A DNA stretch of 6,621 nt from FW021-bin31 sp964422465. Its GTDB lineage: Bacteria > Bacteroidota > Bacteroidia > Chitinophagales > Chitinophagaceae. The DNA lies in the NCBI GenBank assembly GCA_964422465.1, contig CAYRBD010000137.1, positions 1 to 6,621 on the forward strand, read 5' to 3'. The position numbers were made by a program, and so were the translations under genes. The notes below the pieces were generated by a model that saw nothing but the letters and a program-made list of their open reading frames with translations, was not told where the DNA came from and searched no databases. Positions 1-6,482 of this stretch are shown here, piece after piece; position 1 is the first letter of the stretch, and each line of letters starts with the position of its first letter.

Positions 1-406
1 GTACGATCAGGCAGCCCAGTACGGCCAGGCCGTTGAAGCGGTCAATCAGGGTAGCTGTAATTAGTTTTTTTACCGGAGTGCGATACAATTTATATAAAAA
101 ATGAACCTTATAACCATCTCCCCCTATCCCTCCCGGAAGAAATAAGTTGTAAAACATCCCTTTATAGTACAACTTCAGGTTTAACAAGTACCCTAAGGGA
201 ACCTGAAGGGATTTATAAAAATAAAGAAGCCGGCGGGCGCTCAAAAACTGGGAAGCATTGAAAAATATAAAGGCTATAACCAGCCACCCTATATCAGAGG
301 AACGCAAAAGCGTCCAGGTTTGCTGCCAGCTTACCTTTCTAAAGATAAAATACAGCGCCAGCCCGGATAAGCCTATACGTAATGCCCATTTTAACCCTGT
401 TTTCAT
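1..406 (-). CDS. Flippase-like / LPG_synthase_TM (UPF0104) membrane protein, partial (C-terminus beyond window)
   Basis: The frame opens with ATG at 406-404 and stays open to base 1, giving the first 135 residues; the rest lies off the left edge. Seen: hydrophobic helices at about residues 8-22 and 40-57, then a conserved block with NLFLPGGIGGDGYKV (87-101) and IDRFNGLAVLG (121-131). The PGGIGGD and DR.(N)GL signatures are typical of the lysylphosphatidylglycerol synthase transmembrane-region family (PF03706), often annotated as flippase-like; full-length members have about 300-340 residues. There is no sign of the cytosolic aminoacyl-transfer domain of MprF, but the C-terminus is missing, so it cannot be excluded. 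The ATG overlaps the TGA of the upstream glycosyltransferase as ATGA, which implies translational coupling; no Shine-Dalgarno sequence is obvious. Family assignment is firm. A role in moving or supplying a lipid-linked substrate for the neighbouring transferases is inference. Confidence 0.88.
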   Translation of the reverse strand, partial: MKTGLKWALRIGLSGLALYFIFRKVSWQQTWTLLRSSDIGWLVIAFIFFNASQFLSARRLLYFYKSLQVPLGYLLNLKLYYKGMFYNLFLPGGIGGDGYKVHFLYKLYRTPVKKLITATLIDRFNGLAVLGCLIV

Positions 407-1350
407 CTGCTGGATAAATCATTACCCTGAAAAATTCGCTTGATCTTATAGTTTCTTTTAGACTGGGATTCGTAATAAATACGCATTAAAATCTCAGCCA
501 AAAAACCAAAAAGGATAATCTGAAGCCCGCCAAGCAGCAGGATCAACCCCAAAATAAGCAACGGACGGTCTCCGATTTTGGCCCCTCCCAGTTTTACAAT
601 CAGCAGGTAAATATTAATAACGACCCCGGCCAGGAAAAGAATAATTCCAGTGGGACCAAAGAGATGCATAGGCCGAGGGAAATACTTTTGAAAAAAAACA
701 ATAAATAACAAATCACTTAATACTTTGATCGTGCGGCCCAGCCCGTATTTAGATTCTCCATGAACCCGGGCATGATGATGCACCCCCACCTCCGTCATCC
801 GGGCCCCCTGCATGGCTGCCAATACCGGAATAAAGCGATGCAGCTCGCCATACAATCCCAGATCCTTGGCAATATCCTGTCGAAATATTTTTAACGTACA
901 GCCATAATCGTGAAGCCTGACATCCGTCATGGCCCGGATAAGGGCATTGGCAATACGGCTGGGGATTTTTCTCAACAAAAAACCATCCTGCCGGTGCATA
1001 CGCTGTCCGGCTACTACATCCCATTCTTCGGATTCTGCCTTTTTCAAAAGATCCGGAATATCTTTCGGATCATTTTGTAAATCCCCATCCATTGTCACAA
1101 TATACTCTCCTTTTGCCTCCCGTATGCCGGCAGCCATTGCGGTAGTCTGGCCATAGTTTTTATTTAATTCTATCAATTTAACCTTATCATAAGCTTCTTT
1201 TTTAACATTGGATACCGTACGGTCTTTAGAGCCATCATCCACGAGTACAAGCTCATAATCAAAACCCTCCATAGCTTCTTTGATGCTACTTAACAAAGGC
1301 GTAATGTTATCTTCTTCATTATATAAGGTAATGACGATGGACAGTTTCAT
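403..1350 (-). CDS. GT2 polyprenyl-phosphate glycosyltransferase (ArnC/GtrB/DPM1-like) with two C-terminal TM helices
   Basis: This 315-residue protein is a family 2 inverting glycosyltransferase that probably transfers a sugar from a nucleotide donor to undecaprenyl phosphate at the cytoplasmic membrane face. Seen: N-terminal SIVITLYNEEDN (4-15), the nucleotide-binding VDDGS (37-41), NYGQTTAM (65-72), the metal-binding DGD motif (88-90, in TMDGDLQNDP), and GESKYG (198-203), a usual polyprenol-P transferase signature. Two membrane helices follow at about 232-254 and 263-287, and the tail is basic. This layout and length match the ArnC/GtrB group of about 310-330 residues. I chose ATG at 1350 because the protein then begins MKLSIVITLYNEE, as family members do; the longer frame to 1389 would need TTG and would run into the upstream gene. 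The gene lies 7 bp after the ArnT-like gene and its TGA overlaps the next ATG, so it belongs to that operon. The transferred sugar is unknown. Confidence 0.93.
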   Translation of the reverse strand: MKLSIVITLYNEEDNITPLLSSIKEAMEGFDYELVLVDDGSKDRTVSNVKKEAYDKVKLIELNKNYGQTTAMAAGIREAKGEYIVTMDGDLQNDPKDIPDLLKKAESEEWDVVAGQRMHRQDGFLLRKIPSRIANALIRAMTDVRLHDYGCTLKIFRQDIAKDLGLYGELHRFIPVLAAMQGARMTEVGVHHHARVHGESKYGLGRTIKVLSDLLFIVFFQKYFPRPMHLFGPTGIILFLAGVVINIYLLIVKLGGAKIGDRPLLILGLILLLGGLQIILFGFLAEILMRIYYESQSKRNYKIKRIFQGNDLSSR

Positions 1351-1357
1351 GGGCAGG

Positions 1358-2902
1358 TCATTTAAATTTATCTTTCCGGGAACGATCAACTGCTTTCTGT
1401 TGATAAATACTTGAGGTGTGCGAATTAAATATCTCGTGATCCCTTCTTATCAGCTCCAGTTCTTTTTTACTTTCGAGAAATTCCTGATTTTTGGTATCAC
1501 TGATGATCAAAGCGTTTTCATGTTTTTTCAAAAAGGCCTCCAAAGCCATGGAATCCTTTATTACCGGAATCGGATGCCGGGCATAATATACGAAAGCATC
1601 ATTAAATTTTTGCCATGCGGCGATAGGTCGATCTTTATATAATAAATCCTGTGCCTTCCGCATTGGGGTTTGTGCATCAAGTACCGGATAAGGATAAGCA
1701 AAAATCAACACAGCGCTCAGCATAAAACTACCGGCAATCATATAGCTGCTTTTAGAAAACTGTTTCCGTCTTAAAAAATAAAGGGCAGAAAGAGTCCCTA
1801 AGGGGAAAAAGATAAAAAACCAGGAAATCCACCCAAAAGATTGTAATTCAGTAAGCGATTGTGTCCAAAAATAAGCGCCCACAGGCAGGCCAACGCAAAT
1901 AATCAAAAGAGAGAAACAAGACACCCACCATCCTTTAGGATGGACAGAAGATGAAATCACCTCCGAAAGGCAAGCCCCGGTCATAATAGCAATAAAAGGA
2001 TAACAGGGAACCGTATAATTAATCAGTTTGGTCCTCGAGGCTGCATAAAAAGCAACAATACAAACAAAAGAAATAAAAGATAACAACAGCAAATCATTTT
2101 GTCTCATCTGCCTCCAGGTATATTTCATGGTCTGAATAATAAAAACAGAAAAGGGCAGCATCCCCACAAAAACGAACAGAAACGTAAGTAGAAAAATACC
2201 GCCATGTCCCCCCATTGCTCCACCGAAGCGGTCAATATTATGTTCCAGGAAGAAGCCCCGCGTCCAGGCGCCATCGGTTTTAATATGCACCAGAATATAC
2301 CAGGGAGCCGAAAAGGCCAATACAAGCAAAGCCCCCCACCACGGGCGCAGCCGCACAATCGTTTTCCAGGTAAGGCTTCTTTTCAAAATAAGAAAAACAA
2401 ATATAATCAGACCGGGCAGGAGCAATCCAACAGGCCCTTTTGCCAACAGGGCCATGCCCAGCAGAATATACATTAGCGCCCACCATTTCCATCTTTCCAC
2501 CGTCCATCCCTTAATAAAACAATAAAGCGCGAGGGTATCCGCCAGGATCAGGTAGGGGTCGGGGGTGGCCAGGCGGAACTGAACAATAAAATGTATGGAA
2601 GCCAGCAGCGAAAGTGCCACCCACCAGGCTGCTTTACGTCCCAGATAAGAGCGGGCTATCAAAAAGGTAAAAAGAACCAACAGCAACCCGCACACTGCAG
2701 AGAAAAATCGGGCGCTCGACTCATTTACGCCCCCGATTACATAGGCAGACATCATGGCAAAATACTCCAGAGCCGGCTTGTCTGTCCTTAGTTTTCCATT
2801 AAATACAGGAACTATCCAGTCTTTACGCTCCAGCATTTCTCTGGCACATTCTGCATTCCGCGCCTCGGCCACCTGATACACGCTAATGCTCCCTAACCTC
2901 AA
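1358..2902 (-). CDS. ArnT/PMT-type (GT39/GT83-like) integral membrane glycosyltransferase; true start probably upstream at ~2980
   Basis: This is a GT-C fold membrane transferase that uses a polyprenyl-phosphate-linked sugar as donor on the periplasmic face. Numbering from TTG at 2902, one sees the first periplasmic loop AEARNAECAREML (12-24), RTDKPALEYF (39-48), a second acidic motif TPDPYL (113-118), GPVGLLLPG (156-164), SAPWY (198-202), FFLEHNIDRF (217-226) and SRTKLINYTVPCYP (289-302). There are about ten hydrophobic helices and a soluble C-terminal part from about 410 to 514. These are the landmarks of ArnT-like proteins. Membrane helix 1 is missing from the TTG-initiated product but is encoded in frame just upstream, so the coordinates given are the minimum; see 2903-2980. 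The acidic residue that precedes EAR in ArnT (the DE pair) is alanine here. The stop is 7 bp before the GT2 gene, which probably makes the lipid-linked donor. The acceptor is unknown: lipid A, glycolipid or protein are all possible. Confidence 0.88.
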   Translation of the reverse strand: MRLGSISVYQVAEARNAECAREMLERKDWIVPVFNGKLRTDKPALEYFAMMSAYVIGGVNESSARFFSAVCGLLLVLFTFLIARSYLGRKAAWWVALSLLASIHFIVQFRLATPDPYLILADTLALYCFIKGWTVERWKWWALMYILLGMALLAKGPVGLLLPGLIIFVFLILKRSLTWKTIVRLRPWWGALLVLAFSAPWYILVHIKTDGAWTRGFFLEHNIDRFGGAMGGHGGIFLLTFLFVFVGMLPFSVFIIQTMKYTWRQMRQNDLLLLSFISFVCIVAFYAASRTKLINYTVPCYPFIAIMTGACLSEVISSSVHPKGWWVSCFSLLIICVGLPVGAYFWTQSLTELQSFGWISWFFIFFPLGTLSALYFLRRKQFSKSSYMIAGSFMLSAVLIFAYPYPVLDAQTPMRKAQDLLYKDRPIAAWQKFNDAFVYYARHPIPVIKDSMALEAFLKKHENALIISDTKNQEFLESKKELELIRRDHEIFNSHTSSIYQQKAVDRSRKDKFK

Positions 2903-2980
2903 AAACAGAAGAAGGATGCTAAGCGATAGCAGGATCAGAATATTACGGTTGGATGACTTGATAGGCTTAGGTTTCTTAAT
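2903..2980 (-). other. In-frame N-terminal extension of the ArnT-like gene, apparent ATT start
   Basis: Twenty-six codons directly upstream of the TTG at 2902 read, in the same frame, KKPKPIKSSNRN followed by ILILLSLSILLLF. This is a basic N-terminus and the first half of a membrane helix that continues into LRLG. ArnT-family proteins need this helix before the EAR loop, so I infer it is translated. The frame stays open to a TGA at 3034-3032 and contains no ATG or GTG; the TTG at 2902 is already inside the helix. The most start-like codon is ATT at 2980-2978, where ATG would give MKKPKPIKS. Rare AUU initiation, a mutated start codon or a base-call error could each explain this. Confidence 0.6.
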
Positions 2981-2988
2981 TATGCCTG

Positions 2989-3020
2989 CAAAAGTATTTA
3001 TAAAAAAGGCAGAAATGAAA
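2989..3020 (-). promoter_or_regulatory. Candidate Bacteroidota promoter for the minus-strand glycosylation operon
   Basis: On the minus strand TACTTTTG (2996-2989) is an exact match to the Bacteroidota -7 consensus TAnnTTTG. TTTC (3020-3017), one mismatch from the TTTG -33 element, lies 20 nt upstream, within the usual spacing. Transcription would begin around 2985-2982, only a few nucleotides before the ATT codon at 2980, so the mRNA would be nearly leaderless. The motif is short and the region AT-rich, so chance is possible. Confidence 0.35.
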
Positions 3021-3135
3021 TTTTGACAAACTCATTACTGTTTATTAAAACGCAGCACTCTTTTTTTCATTTTCTTTGCAGGAGGTTGTTTAAGACTGTA
3101 TCAAGGGAGTATCTTCTACCCGAAAAAGCAGTTTA

Positions 3136-3141
3136 AAAGGA
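3136..3141 (+). promoter_or_regulatory. Weak ribosome binding site before the TonB-dependent receptor
   Basis: AAAGGA ends 9 nt before the ATG at 3151 and is the only purine-rich SD-like stretch at a usable distance. It supports this ATG as the start; the alternative ATG at 3141 is in another frame and closes after seven codons. The two downstream genes have no such element, only A-rich leaders. Confidence 0.4.
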
Positions 3142-3150
3142 TGGAACAAA

Positions 3151-5259
3151 ATGTCTTTATATAAAGGAGCGGCTTTTTTACTCATCATATTAATTTTTGA
3201 AGGCTTTAGTGCAACCGCACAACAATCGGCCAAAGATTCCCTGCTTCAGGCAGAAGACCTTTCAGGGATCGTGGTTACTGCCACGCGGAGCGACCGCAAG
3301 ATGGCAGATGTACCCATGCCGGTAGATATTATCAGCAAAGAGCAGATTGAATCCTCCGGGTCAAGCCGGCTGGATGAGATTTTATCAGAACAAACCGGAC
3401 TGGCAATCGTCAATGATCATGGGTTTGGTGTACAGTTACAGGGGATGAGTCCGGAATACACCCTGATTCTGGTGAACGGAGAACCCATCATCGGACGTAC
3501 TGCCGGCACGCTGGACCTCACCCGTATCTCCCTGAATGATGTAGAACGTATTGAAATTATAAAAGGCCCCTCCTCCAGTCTGTACGGCTCGGATGCCCTG
3601 GCCGGCGTCATCAACATCATTACTAAAAAAAGCGCCGGCAATGATTTCAGATTGCGTACAAAATATGCTTCTAATCAAACTTTTGATAATACCCTTAACG
3701 CTGCAGCCGGGCTCGGGAAAAAGGGTGCCATTTCACTATCCGCCAATCGTTTCAGCACAGAAGGATACGACCTGATGGATAATACCTATGGCAAAACCGT
3801 TGATCCTTACGTGGATTATACTTTCAGAGGGAACCTTCATTATCAGCTGACTCCCAAATTAAAGCTCCAGCTAAATGGACATTATTTCTCTCAAAACCAA
3901 AAAAACAATTATCTCGTAAATACGACTATCGACTCTATTGTAATCAAGGGAAAGGGGAATGAAACAGATAAGCGAATCGCTCCGGTATTCACATATAAAT
4001 TTTCCCGCAGATGGAAATTGAAACTCAGAAACTACTGGTCTCAGTATCAAACAAAAAGCAATCTTAATGACTATAAAGCAGATACCACTTACGAGTTTAC
4101 CTATTTCCGACAAAATCTGTGGAAGGAGGAGTTACAATCAGAGCATATTCTAGACCAGCAACAAATCCTGACTACGGGGGTTGGGGTTTCATATCAAACC
4201 CTTGAAGCGTCTCGCTACGATGAGAAAAAATTCATGTCTGATTACTTTCTCTATGCACAGCACGAATGGCATCCTACTGCCAAATGGAATATACTTACTG
4301 GGCTGCGTTATGATGTTCCATCCGATTATCATTCCCAGTTAAGCCCAAAGATAGCTGCACAATATATTTGGAATTCTCACTGGAAATTCCGGGCCTCGAT
4401 AGGAACGGGATATAAATCTCCGGACTTCAGGCAGTTGTATCTGGACTTTACCAACAACATTGTAGGATACACCGTTCTGGGCGCCAGAGTAATGGAATAT
4501 GCATTGAACAAGATGCAGGCAGAAGGGCAAATAGCACAGATTTCAGTACCACCCGACGGACAAAACACCAACCTAAAACCAGAAAGTTCCATAGCCTACA
4601 ACATCGGTTCTTCCTTCAGGGCAACAGATGGCTGGGAGGTGAACGTTAATCTTTTCAGAAATGATATTAAAGATTTAATAGATACACGCGTGGTTGCTAT
4701 AAAATCCAACGGATTACCCTTGTTTGGTTACCACAATATCCATCGTGTATTTACGCAGGGCGCAGAAGTAAACGGCAGCCTCCCGCTCTTTAATGATAAA
4801 TTGAGGATCAGCATGGGATACCAGTTCCTGATCGCTAAAGACAAGGAAGTAGTCAGCGAAATAAAAGCCGGAAAAAGATTTAAAAGAGACCCCGAAACTT
4901 TTAAAACTGAAAAACTAACAATGTCGGATTATGGTGGATTATTTAACCGGTCACGCAACACCTTTAATATAAAAGTATATTATAAATATCGTTCCTGGTC
5001 ATTCAACACACGTCTCCTGTATCGTGGAAGATTTGGCTTTGCTGATATGAATGGGGATTTAATTCTAGATGACAAGGATGAATATGCTCCGGGCTATGCC
5101 CTGCTTCATCTCGATGCTGCAAAAAGATTCTGGTCGAACCGCATCAAAATAGAAGCAGGTATAAAGGACCTGTTTAATTACATCGATCCGCAACATTTGC
5201 CTTATGTACCGGGAAGAACAGGATACATAAGCGCTTCCATTAATCTTACAAAAAAGTAG
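3151..5259 (+). CDS. HmuR-like TonB-dependent outer-membrane receptor (probable haem/porphyrin uptake)
   Basis: This 702-residue protein imports a ligand through the outer membrane using TonB energy. Seen: a type I signal peptide with ATA at 21-23 before QQ, a TonB-box-like segment GIVVTATRS (39-47), a plug domain (about 48-160) with LILVNGEPIIGRTAGTLDL and IEIIKGPSSSLYGSDALAGVINIITKK-type signatures (105-123 and 134-160), then a beta barrel to the end. There is no N-terminal carboxypeptidase-like domain, so it is not a SusC-type receptor. Barrel landmarks are GYKSPDFRQLYLDF (420-433), equivalent to the FRAP box, and NTNLKPESS (472-480), equivalent to NPNL. The plug matches HmuR-like receptors, and two HmuY-family lipoprotein genes follow after 31 bp, which makes haem or a related porphyrin the best substrate guess. 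His90 in the plug may correspond to the haem-ligand histidine of HmuR, but no histidine lies between the FRAP and NPNL equivalents. A siderophore or another tetrapyrrole remains possible. Confidence 0.9.
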   Translation: MSLYKGAAFLLIILIFEGFSATAQQSAKDSLLQAEDLSGIVVTATRSDRKMADVPMPVDIISKEQIESSGSSRLDEILSEQTGLAIVNDHGFGVQLQGMSPEYTLILVNGEPIIGRTAGTLDLTRISLNDVERIEIIKGPSSSLYGSDALAGVINIITKKSAGNDFRLRTKYASNQTFDNTLNAAAGLGKKGAISLSANRFSTEGYDLMDNTYGKTVDPYVDYTFRGNLHYQLTPKLKLQLNGHYFSQNQKNNYLVNTTIDSIVIKGKGNETDKRIAPVFTYKFSRRWKLKLRNYWSQYQTKSNLNDYKADTTYEFTYFRQNLWKEELQSEHILDQQQILTTGVGVSYQTLEASRYDEKKFMSDYFLYAQHEWHPTAKWNILTGLRYDVPSDYHSQLSPKIAAQYIWNSHWKFRASIGTGYKSPDFRQLYLDFTNNIVGYTVLGARVMEYALNKMQAEGQIAQISVPPDGQNTNLKPESSIAYNIGSSFRATDGWEVNVNLFRNDIKDLIDTRVVAIKSNGLPLFGYHNIHRVFTQGAEVNGSLPLFNDKLRISMGYQFLIAKDKEVVSEIKAGKRFKRDPETFKTEKLTMSDYGGLFNRSRNTFNIKVYYKYRSWSFNTRLLYRGRFGFADMNGDLILDDKDEYAPGYALLHLDAAKRFWSNRIKIEAGIKDLFNYIDPQHLPYVPGRTGYISASINLTKK
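5044..5079 (+). other. Calcium-loop-like DxNxDxxLDxxD motif within the receptor
   Basis: Receptor residues 632-643 carry Asp632, Asn634, Asp636, Asp640 and Asp643 in the spacing of an EF-hand or dockerin-like calcium loop, although the glycine normally at position 6 is leucine. Similar DxNGDG segments are common near the C-terminal strands of Bacteroidota TonB-dependent receptors. Calcium binding is inference. Confidence 0.45.
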
Positions 5260-5290
5260 TACCTAATCATAAACATAAAAAACAAGACAA

Positions 5291-5959
5291 ATGAAAACCC
5301 TCAATTTAATGCTGTTAACCACACTTTCTGCTGTAATTATATTTTCAACTTCCTGCACAAAGGATAACAACAATCCCTCGCCAATAAGTTCCATAGATAC
5401 CGTACTTATAAAAGATATGAAAGCAGGGCCCGTAAAATTTGACACCACCAATGGAACCAGAGGAGGCTTGATTTTGGATTCGACCAATCAATATATTCTA
5501 TTCAGGTTTAGCGATAGCACCATTGTTCCTCATGAAGATTCAGCCACCACCAAATGGGATATTGGCTTTTATTGTTCCAATATTTTCAGCCAGAAAGACA
5601 TCATTTTAAACAGCAGCGTCCATGGACCGGGGAAGGTAGAAGGCCAATTGCTGGACACTGCCTTTGACATGCTTACAGAAGCTCCCGTAAATGGATATGA
5701 AAAAGATGACGCTTCAAAAAATGTATTTTCTAATTTTAGCGATTATGACTTTAGCGGTGGAACCCATCTAATCCTCCCCAAGGATAATGAAACCCTGGTT
5801 ATTCATACCAACGATGGGAAATACGTAAAGATGAAAATCCTTAGCCTCTACAAAGGTATGCCTGACAAAGCCGACCTGAACTACAAAACCTCCCAACTTG
5901 GCTACTACTCTTTCAAGTACGTCATCCAGCAGGACGGCAGCAATAACTTTGAGAATTAA
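5291..5959 (+). CDS. HmuY-family lipoprotein, first paralogue (putative haem-binding hemophore)
   Basis: This 222-residue protein has a short hydrophobic signal and a lipobox STSC with Cys22, so it is a lipoprotein, likely exported to the outer membrane or cell surface. Seen: FRFSDSTIV (71-79), ATTKWDIGF (85-93), GPGKVEGQ (112-119), THLILP (158-163), VIHTNDGKYVKMKILSLY (170-187) and the closing YYSFKYVIQQDG (205-216). The WD-F, DGKYvK and aromatic C-terminal patterns are those of the HmuY family (PF14064), beta-rich haem binders that hand haem to a HmuR receptor. It is similar to the following gene throughout. His159 and His172 are shared with that paralogue; unlike it, this copy has a non-lipobox Cys95 in a four-residue-longer loop. 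Gap to the receptor is 31 bp and to the next gene 11 bp, so one operon. ATG follows an A-rich leader without SD. Haem binding itself is inferred from family and context. Confidence 0.88.
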   Translation: MKTLNLMLLTTLSAVIIFSTSCTKDNNNPSPISSIDTVLIKDMKAGPVKFDTTNGTRGGLILDSTNQYILFRFSDSTIVPHEDSATTKWDIGFYCSNIFSQKDIILNSSVHGPGKVEGQLLDTAFDMLTEAPVNGYEKDDASKNVFSNFSDYDFSGGTHLILPKDNETLVIHTNDGKYVKMKILSLYKGMPDKADLNYKTSQLGYYSFKYVIQQDGSNNFEN

Positions 5960-6482
5960 AATCAATAGACATGAAGATTAGAAAATTAATAGGGCTTGCT
6001 ATATTTCCTCTGGCAGCTTTCCTTTACACTTCCTGTTCAAAAAACACGGAAGATAACAAACCTGCAACCGGTGATCCTCTGCCGGCAGTGGAAATCAGAG
6101 AACTACCGGCCGATCCGGCCACTCGCGATTTAAATGACGGGCATTTAATTGGGGAGGATAACCGTTACACTTTCTTCCGGTTTAGCGACAGCACCATCGT
6201 GCTGGCGGATAGTATCGTAACACCCCGGACAGATTCTGCCACCACCAAATGGGATATTGCTTTCAGAGGCACCAGCATTCTCCTGAATAGCGGCGCCAGT
6301 GGCCCGGGGACCGTAGAAGGCCAGGTAGTGAAAAGTACTTTTGAAGACCTGGCTGAAGCGCCAAAAACAGGCTACGAAAAGGATACAGAAACCGGGAACG
6401 TATTTTCAAGCTGGTATAATTATAATCCGCAAACTCACGTTATTACCCCCATCCCGGGCTATATCCTGGTTATTCATACCAA
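5543..6482 (+). repeat. Diverged direct repeat: tandem duplication of the HmuY gene
   Basis: The two lipoprotein genes keep nucleotide-level identity in patches. The 22 bases at 5543-5564 recur identically at 6238-6259 (encoding ATTKWDI), and the 18 bases at 5794-5811 recur at 6465-6482 (encoding LVIHTN). The patches are in the same order and frame, and flanking codons differ mostly at third positions, consistent with a gene duplication followed by divergence under selection. Confidence 0.75.

Noticed and set aside
258..443. Plus-strand 61-codon frame at the left end
   Set aside because: It lies antisense to the UPF0104-type gene, which has clear family motifs; the plus-strand product has none.
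1351..1389. Longer GT2 start (TTG at 1389) giving 13 more residues
   Set aside because: It needs a TTG codon, overlaps the upstream coding region by 32 bp, and the family begins at MKLSIVITLYNEE.
3022..3030. Small palindrome TTTG-A-CAAA in the divergent intergenic region, possible Fur or Fnr-type operator
   Set aside because: Only four paired bases per arm, and the outer ATGA/TCAT match is out of register by one base; no consensus match to a Fur box.
3071..3078. TTTCTTTG as a -7 element for the receptor operon
   Set aside because: It mismatches TAnnTTTG at the second base and no TTTG lies at the proper upstream distance.
3141..3164. Seven-codon ORF (MEQNVFI) overlapping the receptor start in another frame
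   Set aside because: It is too short to distinguish from chance and the AAGGA element fits the receptor ATG better; there is no sign of attenuation structure.
5258..5290. Possible terminator or processing hairpin between the receptor and the first lipoprotein gene
   Set aside because: The 31 bp are AT-rich without an inverted repeat, in keeping with one continuous transcript.
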